From Citrobacter europaeus (GTDB taxonomy: Bacteria; Pseudomonadota; Gammaproteobacteria; Enterobacterales; Enterobacteriaceae), in contig CP083650.1 of NCBI GenBank assembly GCA_020099315.1, positions 930,001 to 994,000 on the forward strand: 64,000 bases of DNA, written 5' to 3'. Made by a program: the position numbers and the translations under genes. Below, in pieces: positions 16,743 through 25,793 of the stretch. Position 1 is the stretch's first letter, and each line of letters opens with the position of its first letter. Under the pieces are notes generated by a model. That model saw only the letters and a list, made by a program, of their open reading frames with translations. It ran no database searches and was not told the origin of the DNA.

Positions 16743-17192
16743 TCACATACGATATTCGATCATCCCGCTCTTTTTGGCAACCCAGTCATACAGTCGTTGT
16801 CCACGCAGGTTAGTTTCATGCGTGTGCCAGTATAATCTTGATGCGTGGTGATTCTGTGCTTGCTGTTGAACATACTCGATAAGTTGTTTCCCGATATGTT
16901 GACCACGAACCTCTTCACTAACAAATAGATCTTCGAGATAGCAATAATTTGATTCTGCCCAGGTTGAGCGGTGAAAGAGATAATGCACCAGACCTACTAT
17001 TTTGCCATCATATTTCGCGACAGCACAATAAAGAGGTTCACTCGGCGTAAGGAAACGCTCCCATGTTAATTTTGTTACTTCATCTGAAATTTTAGTACGA
17101 TAAAATGTTTGGTAATTTATCCATAAAGGAAGCCAGTTGACGTAGTCTTGCTGTTTTGCGGCTTCAATAGTAATACTGTTTTTGTTGTTCAT
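16743..17192 (-). CDS. GNAT-family N-acetyltransferase
   Basis: A 149-aa cytoplasmic acetyltransferase using acetyl-CoA; the acceptor is unknown. The GNAT core is visible: CYLEDLFVSEEVRGQHIGKQLI (motif A with the R/Q-x-x-G-x-G/A acetyl-CoA loop as RGQHIG), then YWHTHETNLRGQRLYDWVAKKSG (motif B), which resembles diamine or polyamine acetyltransferase relatives. It is divergent from a MocR regulator 126 bases away, a common arrangement in which the regulator controls the neighbour. Confidence 0.8.
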   Translation of the reverse strand: MNNKNSITIEAAKQQDYVNWLPLWINYQTFYRTKISDEVTKLTWERFLTPSEPLYCAVAKYDGKIVGLVHYLFHRSTWAESNYCYLEDLFVSEEVRGQHIGKQLIEYVQQQAQNHHASRLYWHTHETNLRGQRLYDWVAKKSGMIEYRM

Positions 17193-17269
17193 ATATCTCT
17201 CCTGATATTTTATAAGAATAATGTGTTAGGATGATGATCCTAAGGTTTTTATAAATTATCGTAAAGAGA

Positions 17270-17300
17270 CACTTTTCATCTATTGATAGGATCCACTTTT
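17270..17300. promoter_or_regulatory. direct repeat in the MocR-GNAT divergent region
   Basis: CACTTTT occurs at 17270-17276 and again at 17294-17300, 24 bases apart, just upstream of the MocR start. MocR-type regulators usually bind direct repeats of about this spacing, so this is a candidate operator. Confidence 0.35.
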
Positions 17301-17318
17301 AGCGTAAAGGTTAATACA

Positions 17319-18788
17319 ATGAAAAAAAATAATGCACCTTTATTTCAAGGATTTGTTTTAGGAAAAGGTGTCGTGAAAGAACAAGTCTACCACACTCTTC
17401 GTGATCACATTCTTGCAGGCCGATTACCAGCAGGAACGAAGATGCCTTCAACCCGGGCGTTGTCCGAGATGATGTCAATTTCACGAAACTCAGTGATTGC
17501 CGGTTATGACCGGCTATTAGATGAAGGGTATATCCTGACCCGCAAAGGGTCTGGAACGTATGTCGCACACAATATTCCGGATCGGAGTATCAGCAATAGC
17601 TACCCAAATGTGCAGTCGGGGGGCGTCGTCGCGCCTGATGAACAGGTTCACAGCCGAGATAATCCTGTTCACGATTTATGGTCAAATGAGTATGAAGGGC
17701 GCGGCATGAACCGTCTATTCGCGGTTGGCGTTGGCTGTACGGATCTCTTCCCGCATGCATTATGGGGAAAGCTACTGCAACGGGTCTGGAGACAATCCCG
17801 ACATCAACTGGGGGCTCATACTCATCCTTGCGGATACCTTCCTTTGAGAAAAGCAGTTTGCCACTACATTAAAACAACGCGTGGAGTGAACTGTAACGAA
17901 GAACAGATAATCATCGTAAATGGTATTCAACAGGCATTGAACATCACTGCACGAGCGCTGCTGTCGGCAGGAAATGAGGTTTGGCTGGATGACCCGGGTT
18001 ACAAAGGCGCCCGAGGGGCTTTTATGTCTGTTGGCGCAATGGTGAGGCCGGTACCGGTAGATAGCGAAGGAATGAACGTCCGCTATGGTATTGATCATTT
18101 TCCTGACGCTAAGCTCGCCTACGTTGTTCCGTCGGATCAATACCCTTTAAGTGGAGCGTTAAGTTTCTCCCGGCGTTTTGAGTTGCTGGAATGGGCGAGG
18201 TCTAACCGGGCATGGATATTTGAAGATGATTATAATAGTGAATTCCGTTATGCCGATCGTTCTTTACAAGCATTGCAGGGATTAGATCAGAACCAACGGG
18301 TAATTTATGCCGGAACGTTTTCTAAAATGATGTATCCAGAGTTTCGTTTAGGTTTTTTAGTTGTCCCGCCAGGCTTACAAGAACAGATTATGGTGACGAA
18401 ATATTTTACCGATCTCGGTACCAGCTATCTTGAGCAGGCAGTGATGGCCAATTTTATAGAGGATGGATATTATGCCAGCCATGTGCGTCGAATTCGCAAG
18501 GCGTGTTATGAAAGAAGAACTACGCTGGTCAGCGCCATTCACCAATATCTGGCTGATAAAATGATTGTCCAACCTTCGGACTCTGGGGTTCATATTGTGT
18601 GCTGGCTTCAAAACGGATTGACCGGAAATGAAGTCGAGGAGAAAGCCAGATCTCTCGGAATGGGGATACTATCACTGAGTCGTTATTATCAGGGAGATGT
18701 CTCGCGACAGGGAATTTTGATTGGTTTTGCTAATCATCCTTCTGAAGCAATTATTGATGGAATACGCCGTCTGGCTCAGGTTATTTAA
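17319..18788 (+). CDS. MocR-family (GntR/aminotransferase-like) transcriptional regulator
   Basis: A 489-aa regulator. It has an N-terminal GntR-type winged helix (VYHTLRDHILAGRLPAGTKMPSTRALSEMM then SRNSVIAGYDRL) and a C-terminal fold-type I aminotransferase-like domain. The latter includes IIIVNGIQQALNI, WIFEDDYNSEFRY (Asp pairing with the PLP ring) and YAGTFSKMMYPEFRLGF (PLP lysine), so PLP binding is likely kept. The ATG at 17319 has an AAAGG ribosome-binding site; an in-frame TTG at 17283 is less likely. It is not obviously PdxR, since no pdxST genes are adjacent. The divergent GNAT gene is the likely target. Confidence 0.87.
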   Translation: MKKNNAPLFQGFVLGKGVVKEQVYHTLRDHILAGRLPAGTKMPSTRALSEMMSISRNSVIAGYDRLLDEGYILTRKGSGTYVAHNIPDRSISNSYPNVQSGGVVAPDEQVHSRDNPVHDLWSNEYEGRGMNRLFAVGVGCTDLFPHALWGKLLQRVWRQSRHQLGAHTHPCGYLPLRKAVCHYIKTTRGVNCNEEQIIIVNGIQQALNITARALLSAGNEVWLDDPGYKGARGAFMSVGAMVRPVPVDSEGMNVRYGIDHFPDAKLAYVVPSDQYPLSGALSFSRRFELLEWARSNRAWIFEDDYNSEFRYADRSLQALQGLDQNQRVIYAGTFSKMMYPEFRLGFLVVPPGLQEQIMVTKYFTDLGTSYLEQAVMANFIEDGYYASHVRRIRKACYERRTTLVSAIHQYLADKMIVQPSDSGVHIVCWLQNGLTGNEVEEKARSLGMGILSLSRYYQGDVSRQGILIGFANHPSEAIIDGIRRLAQVI

Positions 18789-18978
18789 ATTATAGTGTAT
18801 TCGGCTCTTATCATTAATGCTGTCGTGCGCTTTTTTGACTACGCCTAAAATATGATGTCTGTTTTTTGCACAATGAAATACTGTGGATCCGTAAAAAACA
18901 CGCATTGTGGTTCTTTTGGTCGGGTTGGTTTGATCATATTCTGCGCGGGTTTAGTCCTGTTTTGTAAGAGGTGTGGAT

Positions 18979-19692
18979 ATGTCGGGCAGCTTTAATCAAT
19001 TCCATCAACCCGTAGGTCAGTCTTTGTCTGACTGGAAAGGTGCTCCCTTTCCACTGGTTCAGCAAATGGCAGGTCGCTATTGCAAGCTTGAACGTATTAA
19101 CGCCGAACGCCATGCAAAGGATCTTTATGAAGCGTACGGCGAAGCAAGCGATAATCGTGACTGGACATATCTGCCAGTTGGGCCTTTTGAAACATTTGAT
19201 GCCTTCCTGGTTAATGTAAAAAAGATGGAAGAACAGACAGATCCAATGCATTTTGCTGTGATCGATTTAGTCAGTATGAAGCCTGTTGGTACGTTTGCAC
19301 TGATGCGTATTGATCCCGCAAATGGTGTGATTGAGGTAGGGCATGTTTCTTACTCCGTTCGCATGAAGCGCACGCGAATTTCAACGGAAGTCATATCCTT
19401 GCTTTTAAAGTACGTTTTTGAGGATCTGGGCTATCGCCGTTTTGAATGGAAATGTGATGCCCTCAATGCGCCTTCCCGTAGGGCGGCAGAGCGCTTTGGC
19501 TTCAGTTTTGAAGGTATATTTCGGCAGGCTATCGTTACCCGCGGACGAAATCGTGATACCGCATGGTACTCAATCATTGACGGCGAGTACCCGATACTCC
19601 GTCCTGCCTACGATTTGTGGCTCGATGAGGGTAATTTCGATAGCCAGGGACGGCAGATTAAACGTCTTGGGGAACTGATGGAAAGGGGATAA
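18979..19692 (+). CDS. GNAT-family N-acetyltransferase, RimL-like
   Basis: A 237-aa member of the RimL-type acetyltransferases. Motifs include YCKLERINAERHAKDLYEAY at the N-terminus, VGTFALMRIDPANGVIEVGHVSYS (central strands), ISTEVISLLLKYVFEDLGYRRFEWKCDALNAPSRRAAERFGFSFEG (acetyl-CoA and motif B regions), and a tail with RDTAWYSIIDGEYP. Relatives acetylate small molecules or protein N-termini; the substrate here is unknown. The ATG at 18979 has an AAGAGG ribosome-binding site 7 bases upstream and is preferred to the GTG at 18973. It is monocistronic and ends convergently with puuB. Confidence 0.82.
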   Translation: MSGSFNQFHQPVGQSLSDWKGAPFPLVQQMAGRYCKLERINAERHAKDLYEAYGEASDNRDWTYLPVGPFETFDAFLVNVKKMEEQTDPMHFAVIDLVSMKPVGTFALMRIDPANGVIEVGHVSYSVRMKRTRISTEVISLLLKYVFEDLGYRRFEWKCDALNAPSRRAAERFGFSFEGIFRQAIVTRGRNRDTAWYSIIDGEYPILRPAYDLWLDEGNFDSQGRQIKRLGELMERG

Positions 19693-19698
19693 AAGGCT

Positions 19699-19722
19699 CC
19701 CCGAATAAACGGGGTGATTTTG
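19699..19722 (+). terminator. weak terminator after the RimL-like gene
   Basis: A CCCCG-AATAAA-CGGGG hairpin followed by TGATTTTGG lies 7 bases after the stop codon. Confidence 0.5.
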
Positions 19723-19791
19723 GCGGTGAAGATCACGCTGGCCAGGGTCAGTGAAGCGCACAAAAATCGCCACTGTTTTTCGCTTCCCAGG

Positions 19792-19826
19792 AATAAAAAA
19801 ACGCACAGGGGGACCGCCCTGTGCGT
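19792..19826 (-). terminator. rho-independent terminator of puuDRCB
   Basis: Perfect 10-bp stem ACGCACAGGG/CCCTGTGCGT (19801-19826) followed on the minus strand by a T7 run. It is placed directly after puuB, where E. coli continues into puuE. Confidence 0.88.
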
Positions 19827-19846
19827 CGGGTTTATCGCGGAAGAAC

Positions 19847-21127
19847 TTAAACCCCAAGGCGATCGCGTAAGCTGTAGTATGCCGCCCCCATGGCGGTAAA
19901 CGGAATGCGCAGGCTGCGGCCTCCCGGGAACGGGTAGTGCGGCAATTTGGCGAACGCGTCAAAGCGCTCGGCGTCCCCGCGCAGCAGTTCCGAAATCAGC
20001 CGTCCTGCCAGGTGGGTACAGGTCACGCCGTGACCGCTGTAGCCCTGCATATAGTAGATGTTGGTATCAAGACGCCCGAACTGCGGCATGCGAGACAGCG
20101 TTAACAGGAAATTACCGGTCCAGCGGTAATCAATTTTTACCCCCTGCAATTGCGGGAAGGTCTTCAGCAGTTTCGGCATCACCAGACGCTCAATATCGTC
20201 CGGATCGCGAGCGCCGTAGACTACGCCACCTCCGTACAGCAGGCGGTTATCGCCGGTCAGACGGTAGTAATCCAGCAGGTAGTTACAATCTTCCACACAG
20301 TAGTTTTTCGGGATTAGCGAGCGCGCCATCTCCGCAGACAGCGGTTCGGTGGTTAACACCTGCGTGCCGCACGGCATGCTGCTTTTTGCCAGCGCAGGCT
20401 CCAGTTTGTCACCGAGGTAGGCATTGCCCGCGACGATCACAAAGCGTGCCGTCACCTGACCTTTTTCCGTGCTGACCACCGCCGGGCTGGTGTGTTGAAT
20501 TCGGGTAACCGGCGACTGTTCGAAGACGCGTCCGCCGTTCAGACGAATGGCGTTAGCTTCGCCAATCGCCAGGTTCAGCGGATGAATATGGCCACCGCTG
20601 TGGTCAAGCAGCGCGCCGACATAACGATCGCTGCTGACTTCGCGGCGAATTTCACTGCTGTCTAATAGCTCAAGCTGCGTGTTGCCGTAGCGTTCCCAGT
20701 TCGACTTCTGTTCTTCCAGCGTTTCCATCTGTTTGTGGTTCAGCGCCACAAACAGCCCACCGGGACGATAATCGCATTCGATCTGATAACGCTTGATGCG
20801 TTCGCGGATGATATTGCCGCCTTCAAACATCATGCTGCCAAGCATTTTGGCAGCATCCGGGCCGTAGGTGCGTTCGATGACGTCGATATCGCGACTGTAG
20901 GAGTTCACCAACTGACCGCCGTTGCGCCCGCTGGCCCCAAAGCCAATCCGCGCGGATTCCAGTAACACCACGTCGTAACCCATCTCGGCTAAGTGCAGGG
21001 CTGAGGAGAGACCGGTATAGCCACCGCCCACGACGCAAACATCACAGCTCACCGATTCGCTGAGGGTGGGAAACGGTTCGTACTGATTGGCGCTTGCGGC
21101 GTAATAACTGCTGGTATGTTCAGTCAT
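19847..21127 (-). CDS. puuB: gamma-glutamylputrescine oxidoreductase
   Basis: Second step of the gamma-glutamylated putrescine pathway: FAD-dependent oxidation of gamma-glutamylputrescine to gamma-glutamyl-aminobutyraldehyde. The 426-aa protein (same as E. coli) has an N-terminal Rossmann dinucleotide motif VCVVGGGYTGLSSALHLAE near residue 30, GFGASGRNGGQ, and a C-terminal DAO-family ending with GYSGHGVTCTHLAGRL. It starts two bases after puuC and is the last gene of the operon. Confidence 0.95.
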   Translation of the reverse strand: MTEHTSSYYAASANQYEPFPTLSESVSCDVCVVGGGYTGLSSALHLAEMGYDVVLLESARIGFGASGRNGGQLVNSYSRDIDVIERTYGPDAAKMLGSMMFEGGNIIRERIKRYQIECDYRPGGLFVALNHKQMETLEEQKSNWERYGNTQLELLDSSEIRREVSSDRYVGALLDHSGGHIHPLNLAIGEANAIRLNGGRVFEQSPVTRIQHTSPAVVSTEKGQVTARFVIVAGNAYLGDKLEPALAKSSMPCGTQVLTTEPLSAEMARSLIPKNYCVEDCNYLLDYYRLTGDNRLLYGGGVVYGARDPDDIERLVMPKLLKTFPQLQGVKIDYRWTGNFLLTLSRMPQFGRLDTNIYYMQGYSGHGVTCTHLAGRLISELLRGDAERFDAFAKLPHYPFPGGRSLRIPFTAMGAAYYSLRDRLGV

Positions 21128-21129
21128 GA

Positions 21130-22617
21130 TTAAGACTCCAGGGAGATCCAGATGGTTTTCAGTTCGCTAAATTTTTCCAGCGCATGCAGGGACTTATCGC
21201 GTCCGTTACCGCTTTGCTTATAGCCGCCGAACGGCACGGTCATATCACCGTCGTTGTAGTTATTCACGAAGACCGAACCGGCCTTCAGGCGCCGGCTCAT
21301 ACGGTGGGCGCGCGACAAATCGCGGGTCCAGACCGCAGCGCCCAGGCCGTAGTCACTGTCGTTGGCCAGCGCCAGGGCTTCGGCTTCGCTGCTAAAACGG
21401 GTGACGACCAGTACCGGACCGAAGATCTCATCGCGGCTGACGTGGGTTTGCGGCGCGGTATCGACAAAAATAGTCGGGCCGATAGCCGCCGGATGTACGT
21501 GGCTGCGGCCATCCAGCGCCAGCGTGCCTTGCGCTTCACCGTCGCGAATAAAACCGTGCACGGTGTCGGCATGCGCGTTGTCGATAAGCGTGCCCATCGT
21601 GGTTTCCGGATCCAGTGGGTTGCCGGGCTGCCAGTTTTTCGCCTGCTCTTTCAGCAGCGCGATGAACTCATCGGCAATACTCTCTTCCAGCAGCAGACGC
21701 GTACCGGCGATACAGACCTGACCCTGGTTATAGAAGATACCTGCCGCAGCATTCGCGGCGGCTTTCGGTAGATCCGGACAGTCGGCAAACACGATGTTGG
21801 CGCTTTTACCTCCGGCCTCCAGCCAGACGCGTTTCATATTGCTGTCGCCAGCGTCTTTGAGCAGTTGCTTGCCGGTACGGGTCGAGCCGGTAAAGGTGAT
21901 CACATCGACATCCGGATGCAGCGACAACGCCTGGCCCGCTTCGTGACCATATCCGCTAACAACGCTGAGAACGCCATCGGGCAAACCTGCTTTTTTAGCC
22001 AGCGCAGCAAGGCGAATGGCGGTCAGCGGTGATTTTTCGGAAGGTTTGAGGATCACGCTATTGCCGGCAGCCAGTGCCGGGCCAAGTTTCCAGCAGGCCA
22101 GCAGCAGGGGAAAATTCCACGGGACGATAGCCGCAATCACGCCCACCGGTTCGCGCACAATCAGCGCCAGATCGTTCACCGAGGTGGTGGCAACTTCGCC
22201 ATAGACTTTATCTATCGCCTCGGCGTACCAACGGATGGCACGTGCGGCGCCTGGAATATCATCACGCAGGCTATGGCGAATCGGTTTACCGGTATCGAGC
22301 GTTTCCAGTAGTGCCAGTTCCTCGTGATGCTGCTCCATTAAATCGGCGAGTTTGTGCAGTACCGCTTTGCGCTCCGTGGGTGAGGCTTGCGACCAGTCCC
22401 CGCGTTCAAATACGGTACGGGCTGCGGTGACCGCGCGGTCCACATCCGCTTTTTTACCGCGGGCGACTTTAGCCAGTGGACGTTGTCCTGCCGGATCCAG
22501 CGTAATAAAGGTTTCGTTATCGGCGGCGGTACAATATTCGCCGTTAATAAATAAACGGGTTTCCGGCGAATAATGGTTGGCTTTCTCACGCCAATATTTA
22601 AGATTCTGAAAGTTCAT
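21130..22617 (-). CDS. puuC: gamma-glutamyl-gamma-aminobutyraldehyde dehydrogenase
   Basis: Third step of the putrescine pathway: NAD(P)-dependent oxidation of gamma-glutamyl-gamma-aminobutyraldehyde to gamma-glutamyl-GABA. The 495 aa equal E. coli PuuC. Aldehyde dehydrogenase landmarks are present: VPWNFPLLLACWKLGPALAAGN, FTGSTRTGK, LEAGGKSANIVF (catalytic Glu), NQGQVCIAGTRL (catalytic Cys) and FGGYKQSGNGRDKS at the C-terminus. It lies between puuR and puuB; the 138-base gap to puuR contains a hairpin. Confidence 0.95.
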   Translation of the reverse strand: MNFQNLKYWREKANHYSPETRLFINGEYCTAADNETFITLDPAGQRPLAKVARGKKADVDRAVTAARTVFERGDWSQASPTERKAVLHKLADLMEQHHEELALLETLDTGKPIRHSLRDDIPGAARAIRWYAEAIDKVYGEVATTSVNDLALIVREPVGVIAAIVPWNFPLLLACWKLGPALAAGNSVILKPSEKSPLTAIRLAALAKKAGLPDGVLSVVSGYGHEAGQALSLHPDVDVITFTGSTRTGKQLLKDAGDSNMKRVWLEAGGKSANIVFADCPDLPKAAANAAAGIFYNQGQVCIAGTRLLLEESIADEFIALLKEQAKNWQPGNPLDPETTMGTLIDNAHADTVHGFIRDGEAQGTLALDGRSHVHPAAIGPTIFVDTAPQTHVSRDEIFGPVLVVTRFSSEAEALALANDSDYGLGAAVWTRDLSRAHRMSRRLKAGSVFVNNYNDGDMTVPFGGYKQSGNGRDKSLHALEKFSELKTIWISLES

Positions 22618-22728
22618 AGCTACTCCTTTTATATCAATAAGATAAAGTTCGTTGCTGTTCTTTTTCAGGCAAAATCAGGCTGCACGATGCCCCAGGGATG
22701 TACCCTGTTAATGCGCGTTACTTAAGAA

Positions 22729-22747
22729 GGCCTGAGAAACTCAGGCC
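22729..22747 (-). other. hairpin in the puuR-puuC gap
   Basis: GGCCTGAG-AAA-CTCAGGCC is a perfect 8-bp stem just after the puuR stop codon, without a T-run. It may stabilise or attenuate the message between puuDR and puuCB. Confidence 0.4.
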
Positions 22748-22755
22748 GCTACTTA

Positions 22756-23313
22756 TTAGAAAGTGGTGGGAGTGTGGGCACTGATGATGCGGCAGATCCC
22801 TGCCGAGGTGTTGCTGAAACTATGAGGTATGCCGGTGTTTATGGCATAACTTTGTCCTGCAACCAGAGGATACGTTTGACCATTGACGGTCAGTATCACT
22901 TCACCTTCCAGTATTGTGCCAATCTCTTCACCCTGGTGTTTAATTCTCTCCCCGGTTGTCGTGCCTGGCTGATAGGTTTCAAACATCATTGCCAGCGTAC
23001 GATTCGGATTTCCGTTGTGTACCAGCTTCATGGATACTCCCTGACTCCCGATCTCAATCAAATCTTCCTGATTGATAACCACCTGCGGTTCGTCAGGCTT
23101 TTCCGGTTCCGCGAAGAACTCGGAGAGCGACAGCCCATATACTTTCAATAGCTTTTGCAGCGTACTGATGGCAGGACTGACTTTATCCTGCTCTATGGTG
23201 CTGATGGCGCTATGCGTTAACCCAGACAGTTCGGCGGCACGACGCTGCGAAAGACCCAATTGCTGGCGGATCTCTGACAAACGTTTACCCGGCGCCAGGC
23301 CGTCATCGCTCAT
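22756..23313 (-). CDS. puuR: putrescine-responsive repressor
   Basis: A 185-aa repressor of the puu operons, relieved by putrescine. It has an N-terminal XRE/Cro helix-turn-helix (LSEIRQQLGLSQRRAAELSGLTHSAISTIEQDK, residues ~10-42) followed by a C-terminal cupin domain (GEEIGTILEGEVILTVNGQTY, then AINTGIPHSFSNTS) that senses the ligand. Length and sequence match E. coli PuuR. It sits second in puuDRCB, 25 bases after puuD, giving autoregulation. Confidence 0.95.
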   Translation of the reverse strand: MSDDGLAPGKRLSEIRQQLGLSQRRAAELSGLTHSAISTIEQDKVSPAISTLQKLLKVYGLSLSEFFAEPEKPDEPQVVINQEDLIEIGSQGVSMKLVHNGNPNRTLAMMFETYQPGTTTGERIKHQGEEIGTILEGEVILTVNGQTYPLVAGQSYAINTGIPHSFSNTSAGICRIISAHTPTTF

Positions 23314-23338
23314 AATTGCATTTCCTTAACAGTAGTGG

Positions 23339-24103
23339 TCAGAGTCGCTGTTTTTCAGCGAGGTGGTTCTGACAAGCGGTGATAAAACCTTCAAGTAACA
23401 AACGCGACAGGGCGTATTCGCTACTGTTCCATTCCGGGTGCCACTGCACGCCGAGCGCGAAAGGATGGTCATGGACGCTGGCAGCTTCCACTAATCCATC
23501 CTGCGAGCGTGCTTCCACGCGCAGCAGCGGGCCAAGGGTTTTTGCGCCCTGTCCATGCAAGGAGTTAACCCAAAATGTGCTGCAACCTGGTATTAACTGA
23601 GATAGCAATCCTCCCTGTTGAACCTGGACTTCATGAGATGGCGCATATTGCTGCTCCACCGGGAGTTCTGCATCTTCACGATGTTCCAGGAACTGTGAGT
23701 GATCGCACAGGCGACGATACAGAGTCCCGCCAGTGGCGACAACTAATTCCTGTAAGCCCCGGCAGATGGCGAAAATGGGAATGCGCCTTTCGAGCCCGGC
23801 GGTAATTAGCGCCATGCTCAGAAGATCACGCCCGGGATCGGCGTCAGACTCATCGCCATTTTCACCATAGAGGTGCGGCTGCACATTGCTTGGGCTTCCT
23901 GGCAGGAAGATACCATCCAGTTTCGGTAACAGTGCGTTTAGCAATTCGGGTTCCGCGAGCGCATGGGGAAGCGCTATCGGTAATCCACCGGCATTTAATA
24001 CCGCATTCAGGTACTTTTCTTGCAGAGTCTGGGTCTGGTGACCCTTAAGCCTGTTCCTGCACATCACGACACCAATAACTGGCTTGTCAAATATATTGCC
24101 CAT
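23339..24103 (-). CDS. puuD: gamma-glutamyl-GABA hydrolase
   Basis: Fourth step of the pathway: releases glutamate from gamma-glutamyl-GABA to give GABA. Class I glutamine-amidotransferase-like fold with nucleophile Cys in FAICRGLQELVVATGG and the His/Glu of GVQWHPEWNSSEYALSR. Starting at the ATG at 24103 gives 254 aa, exactly the E. coli length, with GAGG 8 bases upstream; a GTG at 24115 is an alternative. It is the first gene of the operon and diverges from puuA. Confidence 0.94.
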   Translation of the reverse strand: MGNIFDKPVIGVVMCRNRLKGHQTQTLQEKYLNAVLNAGGLPIALPHALAEPELLNALLPKLDGIFLPGSPSNVQPHLYGENGDESDADPGRDLLSMALITAGLERRIPIFAICRGLQELVVATGGTLYRRLCDHSQFLEHREDAELPVEQQYAPSHEVQVQQGGLLSQLIPGCSTFWVNSLHGQGAKTLGPLLRVEARSQDGLVEAASVHDHPFALGVQWHPEWNSSEYALSRLLLEGFITACQNHLAEKQRL

Positions 24104-24255
24104 GATCGACCTCACGTTTTGGAATAAATTATTGCCAAACGGTTCCTTGTTGCGCCATTCCGTTCATTATTTTCTCAATCTAGCAGCGGAATAACCTTCT
24201 AGCAAACTTAATTTAACATTTGGCAAACAATTTGTTTGCATCCAGAGTCGAAGAG

Positions 24256-24270
24256 TGGACATTATATTTA
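24256..24270. promoter_or_regulatory. PuuR box candidate in the puuD-puuA intergenic region
   Basis: TGGACATTATATTTA matches the reverse complement of the recalled PuuR recognition sequence (AAAATATAATGAACA) at 12 of 15 positions. It lies 46 bases before the puuA start. Confidence 0.6.
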
Positions 24271-24315
24271 ACAGTCAAATCACAGAACAGCTTACCAGGC
24301 CAACGGCGGTGAATC

Positions 24316-25734
24316 ATGGAAACCAATATCGTAGAAGTTGAGAATTTTGTTCAGCATTCTGAAGAGAGACGAAGTAGCGCGTTTGCGCGTGAAGTTAAAC
24401 AGTATCTGGAACGGTATCCCAATACGCAGTATGTGGATGTGCTGTTAACCGACCTTAATGGCTGTTTTCGCGGTAAGCGCCTTCCGGTTGCAGGATTACA
24501 TAAGTTAGAGAAAGGCTGCTATTTCCCGGCATCCGTTTTCGCGATGGATATTCTTGGCAATGTGGTCGAAGAGGCTGGATTAGGCCAGGAGCTTGGCGAA
24601 CCGGATCGGACCTGTGTTCCGGTGGCCGGCACGTTAACCCCTTCGGCCGCCGATCCGGAGTTTATTGCGCAGATGATGCTGACGATGCTGGATGAAGATG
24701 GCGCTCCCTTTGACGTTGAGCCGCGGAACGTACTTAACCGACTCTGGCAGAAACTACGCCAGCGCGGTCTGTTCCCCGTCGTAGCGGTAGAGCTGGAGTT
24801 CTATTTACTCGATCGTAAGCGCGATCCCGAAGGTTATCTGCAGCCGCCGTGCGCGCCGGGAACGGACGATCGTAATACCCAAAGTCAGGTTTACTCTGTT
24901 GATAACCTGAACCACTTTGCAGATGTGCTCAACGATATCGATGAACTGGCCCGTTTGCAGCTGATCCCGGCAGACGGCGCGGTAGCTGAAGCCTCCCCGG
25001 GGCAGTTTGAAATCAATCTCTACCATACCGATAACGTACTCGACGCCTGCGACGACGCGCTGGCGCTGAAACGCCTGGTACGGCTGGTGGCAGAAAAACA
25101 CAAGATGCATGCCACGTTTATGGCAAAGCCTTATGAGGAGCATGCCGGTAGCGGGATGCATATCCACATCAGCATTATGAATAACAAAGGCGAGAACGTG
25201 CTGGCAGATGCGAATGGCGATGATTCCGCATTACTTAAGCGTGCGCTTGCCGGGATGATTGATCTGATGCCCGCGTCAATGGCGTTGCTGGCGCCGAACG
25301 TGAACTCTTATCGCCGTTTCCAGCCGGGGATGTATGTTCCGACCCAGGCTTCCTGGGGGCACAACAACCGTACGATGGCGCTGCGTATTCCCTGCGGCGA
25401 TCGTGATAACCATCGGGTTGAATATCGCGTGGCGGGGGCGGATGCTAACCCGTACCTGGTGATGTCGACCATTTTGGCCGGGATCCTCCACGGTCTGGAT
25501 AACGAACTGCCGTTGCAGGATGAGGTGGAAGGCAACGGACTGGAGCAGGAAGGGCTACCGTTTCCTATCCGCCAGAGCGATGCGCTGTGGGAGTTCATGC
25601 AAAATGACAATCTGCGTGAATTGCTCGGGGAGCGTTTTAGCCATGTGTATCACGCCTGTAAAAACGATGAGCTGATCCAGTTTGAACGCCTGATAACCGA
25701 CACCGAAATTGAGTGGATGCTGAAAAACGCCTGA
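24316..25734 (+). CDS. puuA: gamma-glutamylputrescine synthetase
   Basis: First step of putrescine breakdown: ATP-dependent joining of glutamate to putrescine. Glutamine-synthetase-like protein of 472 aa (same as E. coli PuuA). Visible motifs: VDVLLTDLNGCFRGKRLP at the N-terminus, VAVELEFYLLD (metal ligands), EASPGQFEINLYHTDN, GSGMHIHISIMN (ATP binding), NSYRRFQPGMY and RVEYRVAGADANPYL. It is divergent from puuD and upstream of puuP, separated by a 343-base gap that holds a hairpin and a possible leader ORF. Confidence 0.95.
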   Translation: METNIVEVENFVQHSEERRSSAFAREVKQYLERYPNTQYVDVLLTDLNGCFRGKRLPVAGLHKLEKGCYFPASVFAMDILGNVVEEAGLGQELGEPDRTCVPVAGTLTPSAADPEFIAQMMLTMLDEDGAPFDVEPRNVLNRLWQKLRQRGLFPVVAVELEFYLLDRKRDPEGYLQPPCAPGTDDRNTQSQVYSVDNLNHFADVLNDIDELARLQLIPADGAVAEASPGQFEINLYHTDNVLDACDDALALKRLVRLVAEKHKMHATFMAKPYEEHAGSGMHIHISIMNNKGENVLADANGDDSALLKRALAGMIDLMPASMALLAPNVNSYRRFQPGMYVPTQASWGHNNRTMALRIPCGDRDNHRVEYRVAGADANPYLVMSTILAGILHGLDNELPLQDEVEGNGLEQEGLPFPIRQSDALWEFMQNDNLRELLGERFSHVYHACKNDELIQFERLITDTEIEWMLKNA

Positions 25735-25771
25735 CCGTTGTACAGGTCATTGAAAAAGAAGTCGCATCATG

Positions 25772-25793
25772 CGGGCTGAGCGGAGCCAGCCCG
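25772..25793 (+). terminator. hairpin downstream of puuA (attenuator or partial terminator)
   Basis: CGGGCTG-AGCGGAGC-CAGCCCG is a perfect 7-bp GC-rich stem followed by TAAAAATTG, 38 bases after the puuA stop. There is no T-run, so it is more likely a pause or stability element than a full terminator. Confidence 0.45.

Noticed and set aside
21184..21771. 195-codon plus-strand frame inside puuC
   Set aside because: Antisense shadow of puuC with no start context.
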